Positions 28,260-38,174 of a stretch of 64,000 nt of DNA are shown here, in pieces. Source of the stretch: Streptomyces roseolilacinus (GTDB lineage Bacteria > Actinomycetota > Actinomycetes > Streptomycetales > Streptomycetaceae). The notes beneath the pieces are model-generated. The model ran no database searches. It saw only the letters and a list, made by a program, of their open reading frames with translations, and was not told the DNA's origin. Numbering within the stretch: position 1 is the stretch's first letter; each line of letters begins with the position of its first letter. Where the stretch lies: NCBI RefSeq assembly GCF_014649335.1, contig NZ_BMSV01000001.1, positions 372,001 to 436,000 on the forward strand. Direction: 5' to 3'. A program made the position numbers and the translations under genes.

Positions 28260-29780
28260 TCACGCGAAGCGCTGGTTCGCGGCGCCCGTGACGCAGGGCT
28301 GCAGGCGCAGCGGGGCCCCGGCCGGGGCGAGGGTCGCGCACAGGTGCGGCGCGGCGGCGGGGCGCAGGGTGCCCGCGTCGCGGGTGAACCTCTGGTGGGC
28401 CGCGCCGGAGCAGTTCCAGACGACCAGGGCCGCGCCCGGCTCGTAGCGGGCGCCCGGCACGTCCAGGCACCGGTCGTGGGTGAGCTCGGTGTGGACGGAG
28501 CCGCGCGCGGGGTCGTGCCACCAGCCCTGGTTGCGGCCGCCGTGGCAGTCCCAGCCGATGACGGCGGTGCCGTTGCGGGTGGTGGCGCCGGAGACGTCCA
28601 CGCAGCTGCCGGTGGCGGCGTTGGCGAGGGGGGCGAACTTGTCGTCCCAGGCGCCGGGGACCAGGACGGGGCTGCCGGTGGAGGCGGGGTCGGCGCAGCC
28701 CGCCTCGCGCACGCCGGCCGCGTACAGCTGGGTCAGGCAGGACGCGAAGGCGGCGTGGCCGGCCCGGTTGGGGTGGAAGGACTGGCGGACGGAGTTCTCG
28801 TCCCAGGGGAACTTCGACACGTCGACGAAGAGTCCGCGCGCCCACGCCTGGTCCATGCAGACCTCGTGGCCGTGGAAGAGGCGGGAGGCGTCGAGGTAGA
28901 CGGCGCCGGTGTTCGCGGCGGCGGTGCGGACGCCGCGTTCGAACGCGGGGACGGCGCTGTCGCGGCCCCAGACGGTGTCGGAGTCGTAGCCGAGGCCGCC
29001 GCAGGCGACCTTGCCGGGGAAGTCGGGGTTGTCGCGGAAGTCGGGGCCGATGGGGCTGGGGTAGCTCATCACGACGAGCCGGTAGTCGGCGTCGGCGTAG
29101 CCGGCGCCGCGCATGACGGTGCGCAGGTCGCGGACGGTCTGCTCGACCTTGGGGACGAGGCCGTCGACGCGGGCCTGCCAGCCGGGCGCGTACTTCGGCT
29201 CGCAGGGGCCCTGGAGGAGGACGTAGCGGGTGACGCAGTCCGTCATGACGGGGCCGAACTGGAGGTCGTCGTTGGCCCCGGCCACGAGGAGGACCATCTT
29301 GACGCGGGTGTTGCGGGCCTTGACGGCGAGGTTGTCGCTCTGGACCAGCTCGTCGGCGTACTGCGGGGTGCCGCCGATGCGGATGTGGGTGGTGGCGGCG
29401 CCGGAGCAGGAGACGTTGTAGGTGAGGTCGGCGGGGATGCCGGTGCGGTGGACGGCCGCGTCGGGTGAGCGGTGGCACCAGTTGTCGGGGCCGTCGGTGC
29501 CGGGCTCGTACGTGCCGACGCCCTCGCCGGAGATCTCGCTGTCGCCGAGGGAGACCAGGGCGGTCCTGCGCTCGGCGAAGGGGCGTTCGGCGGGGCTGCC
29601 GTAGAGGGCGGTGGCCTCGGCCGCGCGGACGCGCTCCAGTTCGGCCGGGAGGGGGGTGGAGGTGACGGCCCGTGGGGTGTCGGCGGCCGTGGCGGGTGGG
29701 GCGGCGGCGAGGCCGCCGAGGGTGGCGGTGAGCGCGGCGACGGCCGCCGCGCATCCGAGTTTCCGTCTGGTGCGCGCCAT
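28260..29780 (-). CDS. Secreted SGNH/GDSL-type esterase with C-terminal ricin B lectin domain
   Basis: The precursor is 506 residues with a signal peptide (RTRRKLG, Ala-rich core, cleavage near residue 32). The SGNH hydrolase domain (about 65-350) has the nucleophile in [11 protein letters not shown], the oxyanion residues in VSCSGA and VAGANDD, and the catalytic His in SFHPNRAGH. Residues about 375-506 form a beta-trefoil: three QXW-like repeats ([20 protein letters not shown]) with CVDV, CLDV and CATL starts. Such enzymes cleave lipid or polysaccharide esters outside the cell, and the lectin domain would bind the substrate. ATG 29780 is preceded by GGAGGC. It is divergent from fumC. Confidence 0.9.
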   Translation of the reverse strand: MARTRRKLGCAAAVAALTATLGGLAAAPPATAADTPRAVTSTPLPAELERVRAAEATALYGSPAERPFAERRTALVSLGDSEISGEGVGTYEPGTDGPDNWCHRSPDAAVHRTGIPADLTYNVSCSGAATTHIRIGGTPQYADELVQSDNLAVKARNTRVKMVLLVAGANDDLQFGPVMTDCVTRYVLLQGPCEPKYAPGWQARVDGLVPKVEQTVRDLRTVMRGAGYADADYRLVVMSYPSPIGPDFRDNPDFPGKVACGGLGYDSDTVWGRDSAVPAFERGVRTAAANTGAVYLDASRLFHGHEVCMDQAWARGLFVDVSKFPWDENSVRQSFHPNRAGHAAFASCLTQLYAAGVREAGCADPASTGSPVLVPGAWDDKFAPLANAATGSCVDVSGATTRNGTAVIGWDCHGGRNQGWWHDPARGSVHTELTHDRCLDVPGARYEPGAALVVWNCSGAAHQRFTRDAGTLRPAAAPHLCATLAPAGAPLRLQPCVTGAANQRFA

Positions 29781-29812
29781 TGCGCCTCCTGGAAGTGGGG
29801 TTACCCACGGTT

Positions 29813-29828
29813 TTTACTGGCCGGTAAA
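29813..29828. promoter_or_regulatory. Inverted repeat between lipase gene and fumC
   Basis: TTTAC-TGGCCG-GTAAA is a 5-bp inverted repeat with a 6-bp centre, in the divergent promoter region 33 bp before the lipase start and 58 bp before fumC. It may be an operator; the binding protein is unknown. Confidence 0.3.
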
Positions 29829-29885
29829 GCACTTGGGAATACAGGGAACCAGACAGGTGCTCAACTTTTCCGGGAGGACGGGACG

Positions 29886-31304
29886 ATGACGGACACAAGT
29901 GGACGACACGACGGCGACGGCGGCTACCGGGTCGAGCACGACTCCATGGGCGAGGTGCGGGTCCCCGCGCACGCCAAGTGGCGGGCGCAGACGCAGCGGG
30001 CGGTGGAGAACTTCCCCGTCTCGGGGCAGCGCCTGGAGCGGGCCCACATCGCGGCCCTGGCCCGCGTCAAGGCGGCCGCGGCCAAGGTCAACGCGGAACT
30101 GGGCGTCCTGGACCCGGACATCGCCGAGGCGGTGCGGGAGGCCGCCGCGGAGGTCGCGGAGGGCCGGTGGGACGACCACTTCCCGGTCGACGTCTTCCAG
30201 ACCGGTTCCGGCACCTCGTCGAACATGAACATGAACGAGGTCCTCGCCACCCTCGCGACCGAGCGGCTCGGCGGCCGGGCCGTCCACCCCAACGACCACG
30301 TCAACGCGTCCCAGTCGTCGAACGACGTGTTCCCCTCGTCCATCCACATCGCGGCGACCGCCGCCGTGACCGGCGACCTCGTCCCCGCCCTCGACCACCT
30401 GGCCGCCGCCCTGGGGCGAAAATCAGCCGAATTCGCGGAGGTCGTCAAGTCCGGCCGGACGCACCTGATGGACGCCACCCCGGTGACGCTCGGCCAGGAG
30501 TTCGGCGGCTACGCCGCGCAGGTCCGGTACGGGGTGGAGCGGCTGCGGTCCGCCCTGCCGCGCCTCGCGGAGCTGCCGCTGGGCGGCACGGCGGTCGGTA
30601 CGGGCATCAACACGCCGCCCGGCTTCTCCGCCGCCGTCATCGCGGAGGTGGCGCGGGACACCGGGCTGCCGCTGACCGAGGCCCGCGACCACTTCGAGGC
30701 GCAGGGCGCGCGGGACGGGCTGGTCGAGACCTCCGGCCAGCTCCGCACGATCGCCGTCTCCCTCACCAAGATCGCGAACGACCTGCGGTGGATGGCGTCC
30801 GGACCGCGCACCGGACTGGCCGAGATCAACCTGCCGGACCTCCAGCCCGGCTCGTCCATCATGCCGGGCAAGGTGAACCCGGTGGTCCCCGAGGCCGTCC
30901 TGATGGTCGCCGCGCAGGTCGTCGGCAACGACGCCACGGTGGCGGCGGCCGGCGCCGCCGGGAACTTCGAGCTCAACGTGATGCTCCCGGTCATGGCGAA
31001 GAACCTGCTGGAGTCGATCCGCCTCCTCGCCAACGCGGCACGGCTCCTCGCGGACCGCACCGTCGACGGGATCACCGCCAACGCCGAGCGGGCCCGCGAG
31101 TACGCCGAGTCGTCCCCGTCCGTGGTGACGCCGCTCAACCGGTACATCGGGTACGAGGAGGCGGCGAAGGTCGCCAAGCGGTCGCTGGCCGAGCGGAAGA
31201 CGATCCGCGAGGTGGTCCTGGAGTCCGGGTACGTGGAGCGGGGCGCCCTCACCCTCGAACAGCTCGACGAGGCGCTCGACGTCCTGCGGATGACCCGCCC
31301 CTGA
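29886..31304 (+). CDS. fumC: Fumarate hydratase, class II
   Basis: This 472-residue protein carries the aspartase/fumarase superfamily signatures: [15 protein letters not shown] (residues 107-121), [31 protein letters not shown], and [11 protein letters not shown] at 322-332. FumC is the iron-independent, oxygen-stable fumarase. ATG 29886 has GGGAGG 8-9 bases upstream, and the frame upstream is not coding. The first 13 residues are a hydrophilic extension. It is a single gene; the following DUF402 gene has its own promoter. Class I and II together suggest fumarase switching with iron or oxygen status. Confidence 0.97.
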   Translation: MTDTSGRHDGDGGYRVEHDSMGEVRVPAHAKWRAQTQRAVENFPVSGQRLERAHIAALARVKAAAAKVNAELGVLDPDIAEAVREAAAEVAEGRWDDHFPVDVFQTGSGTSSNMNMNEVLATLATERLGGRAVHPNDHVNASQSSNDVFPSSIHIAATAAVTGDLVPALDHLAAALGRKSAEFAEVVKSGRTHLMDATPVTLGQEFGGYAAQVRYGVERLRSALPRLAELPLGGTAVGTGINTPPGFSAAVIAEVARDTGLPLTEARDHFEAQGARDGLVETSGQLRTIAVSLTKIANDLRWMASGPRTGLAEINLPDLQPGSSIMPGKVNPVVPEAVLMVAAQVVGNDATVAAAGAAGNFELNVMLPVMAKNLLESIRLLANAARLLADRTVDGITANAERAREYAESSPSVVTPLNRYIGYEEAAKVAKRSLAERKTIREVVLESGYVERGALTLEQLDEALDVLRMTRP

Positions 31305-31407
31305 CCCTCCCGCACCGCCTCTGACCTGCGGCGCCCTTCCGCGGGGCGGCCGTCGCCCGTGATCTGGATCGCGGACGCGCGCCCCGGCCCGGTCCTAAGA
31401 TCTGCCC

Positions 31408-32136
31408 ATGACAGCGGACACGACAGGCTCAGCGCGGGAGGTCGGGGCGGTGCCGGCGGCGGGCGGGGCGGGTTCCCGCGGGGGCGGCGGCCCCCGCTGG
31501 GCGCCGGGTGACCGGATCCTGTGGCGGTACCGGGACAACGGCGACGGGCACGTGCACATCTGCCGCCCCGTGACCGTCGTCCGGGACACCCCCGACCTGC
31601 TCGCCGTCTGGATGGCGCCCGGCACCGAGTGCGTCAAGCCCGTGCTGGCGGACGGCACGCCCGTGCACGAGGAGCCGCTCGCCACCCGCTACACCGCGCC
31701 GCGCACCACCGCGCGCACCCGGTGGTCCGGCGCGGGGGTGCTGAAGCTGGCCCGCCCGGCCGACCCGTGGTCGGTGTGGCTGTTCTGGGCGGAGGGCTGG
31801 GAGTTCCGCAGCTGGTACGTCAACCTGGAGGCGCCCCGCGTGCGGTGGTCCGGCGGCGTCGACTCCGAGGACCACTTCCTCGACATCTCCGTCTACCCCG
31901 ACCGCAGCTGGCTGTGGCGGGACGAGGACGAGTTCGCCCAGGCGCAGCGGGTCGGGCTCATGGACGCCGCCCAGGCGCGGCGGGTGCGGGAGGCGGGCGA
32001 GGCCGCCGTCGAGGTGATCCGGGCGTGGGGGGCGCCGTTCGCGGACGGCTGGGAGCACTGGCGCCCGGACCCGCGCTGGACGGTTCCGGAACTGCCGGCC
32101 GACTGGGATGTCCCCCCGACCCGCACGACGCCGTGA
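31408..32136 (+). CDS. DUF402 domain protein (FomD/SA1684-type)
   Basis: This 242-residue protein has the DUF402 core at about 60-215: VWMAPGTECVKPVLADG, WRYRDNGDGHVHICRPV, WEFRSWYVNLEAP, VDSEDHFLDISVYPDRSW and WRDEDEFAQAQRVG. The aspartates and glutamate of the last two form the metal site of this family. Characterised members (FomD; nucleotide phosphohydrolases) cleave activated phosphonates or nucleoside di/triphosphates, so a phosphohydrolase is likely, substrate unknown. TAAGAT at 31395-31400 before ATG 31408 indicates a leaderless promoter. The N-terminal 30 residues are Gly/Ala-rich. Confidence 0.82.
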   Translation: MTADTTGSAREVGAVPAAGGAGSRGGGGPRWAPGDRILWRYRDNGDGHVHICRPVTVVRDTPDLLAVWMAPGTECVKPVLADGTPVHEEPLATRYTAPRTTARTRWSGAGVLKLARPADPWSVWLFWAEGWEFRSWYVNLEAPRVRWSGGVDSEDHFLDISVYPDRSWLWRDEDEFAQAQRVGLMDAAQARRVREAGEAAVEVIRAWGAPFADGWEHWRPDPRWTVPELPADWDVPPTRTTP

Positions 32137-32141
32137 GACCC

Positions 32142-32172
32142 TTGATACGCCCCTGGGGGGTAACCGTAGGAT
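32142..32172 (+). promoter_or_regulatory. Probable promoter of the small ORF/SpoIIE phosphatase unit
   Basis: TTGATA (32142-32147) and TAGGAT (32167-32172) are separated by 19 bp, slightly long for a vegetative promoter, in the gap after the DUF402 gene. No experimental support; chosen by motif only. Confidence 0.35.
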
Positions 32173-32266
32173 CGTCCTCCGCCGGACGGCCGACCCGGCC
32201 CCGCAGCAGTAACGACCTACCAGTGGACACGAACTGACCGTAAGTCACCTACGAGGGGGTGGAGCC

Positions 32267-32386
32267 GTGCCCGAGGCCCGCACGGATCCGTCGTCCCTTG
32301 TCGACGCCGCGCTCAGAGCGGGTATAGCGCCTGACAGAGCGATTGCCTCGCCCAACCGGCCCGGACGGACGGAATCCCACGCGTGA
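32267..32386 (+). CDS. Small 39-residue ORF coupled to the SpoIIE phosphatase gene
   Basis: GTG 32267 has a strong AGGGGGTGGAG ribosome site. The frame encodes MPEARTDPSSLVDAALRAGI, then APDRAIASPN and ends RTESHA. Its TGA (32384-32386) overlaps the GTG start (32383) of the phosphatase gene as GTGA. The phosphatase gene itself has no good ribosome site, so ribosomes probably enter through this ORF. It could be a leader peptide, a real small protein with an amphipathic helix, or evidence that the phosphatase N terminus is differently framed. It is too short to assign to a family. Confidence 0.5.
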   Translation: MPEARTDPSSLVDAALRAGIAPDRAIASPNRPGRTESHA

Positions 32387-34617
32387 CGGAGCATCCCACC
32401 TCCCATGAAGGCCGGCAGCCGCTCGCCGCCCGGCCTCAGGAACGCACCCGGCCCCGGCAGGAGACCGCCGGGCCCGCCGACGACCCCGTCGTGGCCGCGC
32501 CCCCGCACGGCCGGCCGCACCCCGGCAGCGTCCCCCTCCCCTCCCAGCCCGGCCCGCAGGTCCCGGCGGAGGGCCCGGACGGGCCGCGCACCGCGAACGC
32601 GGCCCGCGAGGCGTCCCGTACGGCCCGCGCCGCCGCCGCCACCCACCGGGCGGCGGCGGGCCCCGGAGGGGCGCCCGCGCACGGCGAGGCGCAGGCGAGG
32701 GCCCGTGCGGACGCCGAGCCGGAGCTTCCCGGCACCGGTCCCGCGCGGGCGGAGGCGGACGTACGGCCCCCGGACCCACGGCCCCCGGACGGCGTCGCCG
32801 CGAAGGGCGCGGCGGCGGGTGCGGCGTCCGCCGGCCCGGCGGGCGACGGCGCGGCGGACGGCGCGGCGGCGGGTGCCGGCCTGCCGCAGGACCCGGTGGG
32901 AACCGCCCGCCGGGAGGGCGACCGGCTGCGCTTCGTGGGCGCCGCGACGCGGCGGATCGCCCGCGGCATCGACCTGGACGAGATCGTGCTGGGCCTGTGC
33001 CGGGCCACCGTGCCGACGTTCGCCGACGCGATCCTGGTGTACCTGCGGGACCCGCTGCCGGTCGGCGACGAGCGGCCCGTGGACCCGTTCGTGCTGCGGC
33101 TGCGCCGCACGGACCGGCTGCGTTTAACCGAGGACGACCCCGGCGACCTGGGCCTGCTCCCGGCCGGGTCCGCGGTGGCGCCGGACGCCGAGCAGAGCCC
33201 GGCCGCCGAGCTGTGCCGGGTCCGCCCCGGCGGGCACCTCGCGGAGGTGCTGCGCGGGGTGCGGCCGGTGTTCGGCGACTCCGCTGCCGCCCGGGCGGCG
33301 CTGCCGGAGCTGCTGGGCGAAGGGCGCTGCGTGCCGTCCGGGCACCGGGCGATCCTCGCGCCGCTGCGGGGCCGCCGCCGGGTGATCGGCGCCGCGGTGT
33401 TCCTGCGCCGCCCGGACCGGGCCCCGTTCGAGCCGAACGACCTGCTGGTCGCGGCGCAGCTGGCGACGCACACGGCGCTCGGCATCGACAAGGCGGTGCT
33501 GTACGGGCGCGAGGCGTACATCGCGGACGAGCTCCAGCGGACGATGCTCCCGGAGAACCTGCCGCAGCCCACCGGCGTACGGCTGGCGTCCCGGTACCTG
33601 CCGGCCGCCGAGACCGCGCGGGTCGGCGGCGACTGGTACGACGCGATCCCGCTGCCCGGCAGCCGGGTCGCCCTCGTCGTGGGCGACGTCATGGGCCACT
33701 CCATGACCTCGGCCGCGATCATGGGGCAGCTGCGGACGACGGCGCAGACGCTCGCCGGACTCGACCTGCCGCCGCAGGAGGTGCTGCACCACCTCGACGA
33801 ACAGGCGCAGCGCCTCGGCGAGAACCGCATGGCGACCTGCCTGTACGCGGTGTACGACCCGGTCGCGCACCGCATCACCATCGCCAACGCCGGCCACCCG
33901 CCGCCGATACTCCTCCACCTCGGCGGCCGGGCGGAGGTGCTGCGGGTCCCGCCGGGCGCGCCGATCGGCGTGGGCGGCGTGGACTTCGAGGCCGTGGAGC
34001 TCGACGCCCCGGCGGGCGCGACGCTGCTGCTGTACACCGACGGGCTCGTCGAGTCGCGGCTGCGGGACGTGTGGACCGGGATCGAGCAGCTGCGCGAGCG
34101 GCTCGCGGCGACCGCGCAGCTGACCGGCCCCGACCACCCGCCGCCGCTGGAGGCGCTCTGCGACGACGTGCTCGACATGCTCGGGCCCGGCGACCGGGAC
34201 GACGACATCGCGCTGCTGGCGGCCCGGTTCGACGGGATAACGCCGAGCGACGTGGCGTACTGGTTCCTGGAGCCGGAGGACGCCGCGCCGAGCCGGGCAC
34301 GGCGCCTGGCCCGCAGGGCGCTGGCGCGCTGGGGCCTGGAGGAGCTGAACGACTCGGTGGAGCTGCTGGTCAGCGAGGTCGTGACGAACGCCGTGCGGTA
34401 CGCGTCGCGGCCGGTGACGCTGCGGCTGCTGCGGACGGAGACGCTGCGCTGCGAGGTCGGTGACGACTCCCCGCAGCTGCCGCGGCAGCGCCGGGCGCGG
34501 GACACCGACGAGGGCGGGCGCGGCCTGTTCCTGGTCAACCGGCTGGCGCGCCGGTGGGGTGCGACGCGGCTGTCGACCGGCAAGGTCGTCTGGTTCGAGC
34601 TGCCGACGCGGGTCTGA
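32383..34617 (+). CDS. GAF/SpoIIE-type phosphatase with HATPase domain; contains a TTA codon
   Basis: This 744-residue protein has a disordered Ala/Pro/Arg-rich N terminus (about 1-175), a GAF domain (about 180-375, ATRRIARGIDLDEIVLGLCR to HTALGIDKAVLYGRE), a PP2C/SpoIIE domain (about 395-615, VGGDWYDAIPLPG, VVGDVMGHSM, YTDGLVESR, DRDDDIALL) and a C-terminal ATPase domain (ELLVSEVVTNAVRYASRP, DEGGRGLFLVNRLA). It resembles the protein at 1-2486 but lacks the PAS domains. Codon 248 (33124-33126) is TTA, the leucine codon read only by the bldA tRNA in Streptomyces. Translation should thus depend on bldA and be linked to late growth or development. Start and coupling to the upstream small ORF are inferred. 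Confidence 0.9.
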   Translation: MTEHPTSHEGRQPLAARPQERTRPRQETAGPADDPVVAAPPHGRPHPGSVPLPSQPGPQVPAEGPDGPRTANAAREASRTARAAAATHRAAAGPGGAPAHGEAQARARADAEPELPGTGPARAEADVRPPDPRPPDGVAAKGAAAGAASAGPAGDGAADGAAAGAGLPQDPVGTARREGDRLRFVGAATRRIARGIDLDEIVLGLCRATVPTFADAILVYLRDPLPVGDERPVDPFVLRLRRTDRLRLTEDDPGDLGLLPAGSAVAPDAEQSPAAELCRVRPGGHLAEVLRGVRPVFGDSAAARAALPELLGEGRCVPSGHRAILAPLRGRRRVIGAAVFLRRPDRAPFEPNDLLVAAQLATHTALGIDKAVLYGREAYIADELQRTMLPENLPQPTGVRLASRYLPAAETARVGGDWYDAIPLPGSRVALVVGDVMGHSMTSAAIMGQLRTTAQTLAGLDLPPQEVLHHLDEQAQRLGENRMATCLYAVYDPVAHRITIANAGHPPPILLHLGGRAEVLRVPPGAPIGVGGVDFEAVELDAPAGATLLLYTDGLVESRLRDVWTGIEQLRERLAATAQLTGPDHPPPLEALCDDVLDMLGPGDRDDDIALLAARFDGITPSDVAYWFLEPEDAAPSRARRLARRALARWGLEELNDSVELLVSEVVTNAVRYASRPVTLRLLRTETLRCEVGDDSPQLPRQRRARDTDEGGRGLFLVNRLARRWGATRLSTGKVVWFELPTRV

Positions 34618-34635
34618 GGCCCGCGGCGCGACGCG

Positions 34636-34688
34636 GAAGAGGGAGGTGGCCGGGACCCGTGCGGGGTTCCGGCCACCTCCCTCTTCCG
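34636..34688. terminator. Long bidirectional terminator
   Basis: An almost perfect stem of about 20 bp (GGAAGAGGGAGGTGGCCGG with its complement) separates the convergent phosphatase and PBP genes. Confidence 0.9.
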
Positions 34689-34707
34689 TACGCTCCGGCC
34701 GGACGGG

Positions 34708-36966
34708 CTACTGCCGGACGGGACGGTCCTTGTCGAACCCGGTGTCCGGACCCGGGGCCGTACCGGTGCCCGTGCTCGTGCCACCGCTCGGTCCGGTGGT
34801 GCCCGGGGACGGGGACGGGGAGGACGGCGGGGACTGCGTGGGCGACGTCGACTCGTCGGCCGACGGGCTCTGCGAGGACGGGGTGCCGCTCGGCGTGCCG
34901 GAGGACGGCGTGCCCGACGGCTCGCCGCTCGGCGACGGGGACGGCGACGTGCTCGGGGACGGCGTCGTGCTGGGCTGCGGACCGGGGTCGCTGTTCTCCA
35001 CGGCGTCCAGGTCGAACCTCGCGTCGGAGCCGCCGCCCAGCGCGTCCAGCGTGTAGTCGGCCCAGATGCGGGCCGGGAAGCCGCCGCCGTTGGCGCGACC
35101 CGAGTTGGCCGTGCCGGTCAGGGTGACCTGGGTGCCCTTCTCGGCGTCCTCGCCGAACAGGGCGACCACGGTGACCAGCTCGGGGGTGTAGCCGGCGAAC
35201 CAGGCGGACTTGTTGTTCTCGGACGTACCGGTCTTGCCGGCCGCCTGGTAGGCGGAGGTGGCGGCCGCGCGGCCGGAGCCCTCCCGGACGACGCCGGTCA
35301 GGACCGAGGTGACCGTGTCGGCGGTCTGGCGGCTGACGGCCTGCGTGCCCACCGGGTCGGGCAGCTCGACCGTGCGGTCCTTGTGCTCCGCGGACTTCAG
35401 GATCGCCGGCGTGACCTTCTTGCCGTGGTTGTCGAGCGTGGCGTACACGCCGGCCATGTCCCAGGTGGAGGCGCCCATGGTGCCCAGCGACACCGCGGGC
35501 TGTTCGACGAACCCGTCGGTGTCCTTCATCCCGAGGTCGAGGGCGGTCCTCTTCACCTTGGCGGGGCCGACGTCGACGATCATCTGGGCGAAGACCGAGT
35601 TGATCGACTTGTTCATGGCGTGCTGGACGGTGACCTCGCCGTAGCTGCGGTCGTCCTCGTTCTCCGGGGCGAACGGGGTGTCGCCGCCCTCGACGGGGCG
35701 CTTGCTGGTGCCGTCGTAGCGGGTGTTGACGCCGATCCGCCGGCCGTCCTGCGTCTGGGAGCCGTTCTCCAGGGCGGAGGCGAAGACGAGCGGCTTGAAC
35801 GTCGAGGCGGGCTGGTAGTCGCGCCGGGTGGCGTTGGACATCCAGTGCTCGGTGGCGCCGACGCCGCCGTACAGGGCGACGACGTGCCCGGTCTTCGGGT
35901 CGACGGAGGTCGCGCCGGCCTGGACGGTCGAGTCGACCTCCTCGCCCTCGCGGTCGAGCCGGCTCTCCAGCTGCTCGTCGACCGCCTCGACGAGCTCCTT
36001 CTGGCGCTTCTTGTCGATGTTGAGGGTGAGGGTCCAGCCGCCGGCCTTGATGTCCTCCTCCTTGACGCCCTGGTCCATCAGCTCCTGGTTGGCGGCCTCG
36101 ACCAGGTATCCGGTCTGGCCCTCCATGCCGGGGGCGGGCTTGGGCCTCTGCGGGACGGGGAACTCCAGGCCGGCGCGCTCGGCCGGGTCGAGCCAGTTCT
36201 CCTCGACCATGTTGTCCAGGACGTAGTTCCAGCGCTCGGTGACGAGCTTGCGGCCGGTCGGCGACGCGGACGTCCAGTCGTACTGGCTGGGCGCCTGGAG
36301 GAGCGCGGCCAGGTAGGCGCCCTGGCCGACGGTCAGCCTGCCGGCGTCGACGCCGTAGTACGCCTGGGAGGCGGCCTGGATGCCGTACGCGCCGCGGCCG
36401 TAGTAGCTGGTGTTGAGGTACCCGGCGAGGATCTCCTCCTTGCTCTTGCGCTGGTCGACCTTGAGGGAGATCACCAGTTCCTTGAGCTTCCGGGTGACGG
36501 TCTGGCTCTGGTCCAGGTAGTAGTTCTTGACGTACTGCTGGGTGATGGTCGACCCGCCCTGCTTGCCCTGGCCGGTCACGGTGTTGACGATGCCTCGGGC
36601 GGTGCCCTTGAAGTCGACGCCGGCGTCCTCGTAGAAGGTCTTGTTCTCGGCGGCGACGAACGCTTTCTCGACCGGGTCGGGGATCTTGTCGAGGCCGACG
36701 ATGGACCGGTTGATCTTGCCGCTGCGGGCGAGGAGCGAGCCGTCGGAGTACTTGTAGACGTTGCTCTGCAGCTCCGCCTCGGCGTTGGCGGTGGGCACGG
36801 GGACGAGCAGGTAGACGGCGTAGAAGCCGCCCACGGTGAGCAGGCAGAGCGTGAACAGCGTGCCCAGCAGCTTCCGCCACGTGAAGAGGCGGCGTATGCC
36901 GCCACCTCTCTCCTGCACCCGGCGCGCCCCGCGCTGCCGGGACCGTCGCGCTTCCGCTCGGCCCAT
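34708..36966 (-). CDS. Class A penicillin-binding protein (transglycosylase/transpeptidase)
   Basis: This 752-residue, bifunctional enzyme makes peptidoglycan. The N-terminal cytoplasmic part is basic, followed by a membrane segment (about 33-55). The GT51 transglycosylase domain has AAENKTFYEDAG with catalytic Glu107 and GGSTITQQYVKN. The transpeptidase domain has the nucleophile Ser388 in ASTFKP, the SxN motif SIN (454-456) and KTGTS at 578-582. The last about 110 residues are Ser/Pro/Thr/Gly-rich and disordered, probably spanning the wall. ATG 36966 is preceded by GGAG. It stands alone, closed by the hairpin at 34636, with its upstream region facing the SPFH gene. Confidence 0.95.
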   Translation of the reverse strand: MGRAEARRSRQRGARRVQERGGGIRRLFTWRKLLGTLFTLCLLTVGGFYAVYLLVPVPTANAEAELQSNVYKYSDGSLLARSGKINRSIVGLDKIPDPVEKAFVAAENKTFYEDAGVDFKGTARGIVNTVTGQGKQGGSTITQQYVKNYYLDQSQTVTRKLKELVISLKVDQRKSKEEILAGYLNTSYYGRGAYGIQAASQAYYGVDAGRLTVGQGAYLAALLQAPSQYDWTSASPTGRKLVTERWNYVLDNMVEENWLDPAERAGLEFPVPQRPKPAPGMEGQTGYLVEAANQELMDQGVKEEDIKAGGWTLTLNIDKKRQKELVEAVDEQLESRLDREGEEVDSTVQAGATSVDPKTGHVVALYGGVGATEHWMSNATRRDYQPASTFKPLVFASALENGSQTQDGRRIGVNTRYDGTSKRPVEGGDTPFAPENEDDRSYGEVTVQHAMNKSINSVFAQMIVDVGPAKVKRTALDLGMKDTDGFVEQPAVSLGTMGASTWDMAGVYATLDNHGKKVTPAILKSAEHKDRTVELPDPVGTQAVSRQTADTVTSVLTGVVREGSGRAAATSAYQAAGKTGTSENNKSAWFAGYTPELVTVVALFGEDAEKGTQVTLTGTANSGRANGGGFPARIWADYTLDALGGGSDARFDLDAVENSDPGPQPSTTPSPSTSPSPSPSGEPSGTPSSGTPSGTPSSQSPSADESTSPTQSPPSSPSPSPGTTGPSGGTSTGTGTAPGPDTGFDKDRPVRQ

Positions 36967-37155
36967 GGCTCCGTCGCTCCCGTTGGTCGATGTTCGTCCG
37001 TCGCGTTTCGGTCACCCACGCCCGGATCAGCTCAGCAAGCTAACCCGCCGCGGCTGACACAGACCAACGGATCCCGTCTTTTCCGGACGTGACAATCAGC
37101 ACCCGCCCCACAGAGAACCGACTCACGGGGGGTGGACAAGGTTGCGAGAAGCGTT

Positions 37156-37171
37156 AAAGTGATATCACTTT
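37156..37171. promoter_or_regulatory. Perfect 16-bp palindrome AAAGTGATATCACTTT
   Basis: AAAGTGATATCACTTT lies 35 bp before the SPFH start codon in unusually AT-rich sequence. Both arms are exact. It has the size and symmetry of an operator for a dimeric regulator. The ribbon-helix-helix protein encoded second in the same operon is the nearest candidate. Confidence 0.65.
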
Positions 37172-37205
37172 GCTTCACTGTGGAAAGCATCAGAACGGGG
37201 GGACC

Positions 37206-38174
37206 ATGTCCACGACCACGAGTACGACCACGCGTGCGGCCGCGTCCGGCGGCGGGCCGGAGGACGCGGCGGCGAGGACGCAGCGGGTGCGGGAGTTCAC
37301 CGCGTACAGCGTCGGCGGGGGGCTGGCGCTGCTGTCGGGCCTGCTCGGGCTCGCGGTGGGGGTGTGCGTCGTCGTCGCGGGGACCATGGTCTCCGCGGAG
37401 ACGTCGACGGCCGCGCGGGTCGGGCTGATCGCGCTCGGCGTCCTGGTGGGCCTGGCGGCGCTGTTCGCGATGTGCGGGCTCAACATGGTGGCGCCCGGCG
37501 AGGCCCGCGTCGTCCAGCTGTTCGGCCGCTACCGGGGCACGGTCCGCACGGACGGGCTGCGCTGGGTGAACCCGCTGACGTCGCGGGTGGCGATCTCGAC
37601 GCGCGTGCGGAACCACGAGACGGCGGTCCTGAAGGTCAACGACGCCTACGGCAACCCGATCGAGCTGGCCGCGGTCGTCGTGTGGCGGGTGGAGGACACG
37701 GCACAGGCCATGTTCGAGGTGGACGACTTCGAGCAGTTCGTGTCCACGCAGACGGAGGCGGCGGTCCGGCACATCGCGATCGAGTACCCGTACGACGCGC
37801 ACGACGAGGAGGGCCTGTCGCTGCGCGGCAACGCCGAGGAGATCACCGAGAAGCTCGCGGCCGAGCTCCACGCGCGCGTGGAGGCGGCGGGCGTCCGCAT
37901 CATCGAGTCGCGGTTCACGCACCTCGCGTACGCTCCGGAGATCGCCTCGGCGATGCTCCAGCGGCAGCAGGCCGGGGCGATGGTGGCGGCCCGCCAGAAG
38001 ATCGTGGAGGGCGCGGTCGGCATGGTCGAGGCGGCCCTGGAGCGGATCGCGGAGCGCGACATAGTGGAACTGGACCCCGAGCGGAAGGCGGCGATGGTCT
38101 CCAACCTGATGGTGGTGCTGTGCGGTGACCGCTCGGCCCAGCCGGTCGTCAACACGGGCACGCTCTACCAGTGA
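37206..38174 (+). CDS. SPFH/Band 7 (prohibitin-like) membrane protein
   Basis: This 322-residue protein has two N-terminal membrane segments ([23 protein letters not shown] and [20 protein letters not shown]). An SPFH domain follows from about 90: [65 protein letters not shown] and a C-terminal helical region ([20 protein letters not shown]). SPFH proteins form oligomeric membrane scaffolds. ATG 37206 has GGGGGG 4 bases upstream. The gene overlaps the next by GTGA, so the pair is translationally coupled, and a perfect palindrome lies in the promoter region. Confidence 0.9.
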   Translation: MSTTTSTTTRAAASGGGPEDAAARTQRVREFTAYSVGGGLALLSGLLGLAVGVCVVVAGTMVSAETSTAARVGLIALGVLVGLAALFAMCGLNMVAPGEARVVQLFGRYRGTVRTDGLRWVNPLTSRVAISTRVRNHETAVLKVNDAYGNPIELAAVVVWRVEDTAQAMFEVDDFEQFVSTQTEAAVRHIAIEYPYDAHDEEGLSLRGNAEEITEKLAAELHARVEAAGVRIIESRFTHLAYAPEIASAMLQRQQAGAMVAARQKIVEGAVGMVEAALERIAERDIVELDPERKAAMVSNLMVVLCGDRSAQPVVNTGTLYQ

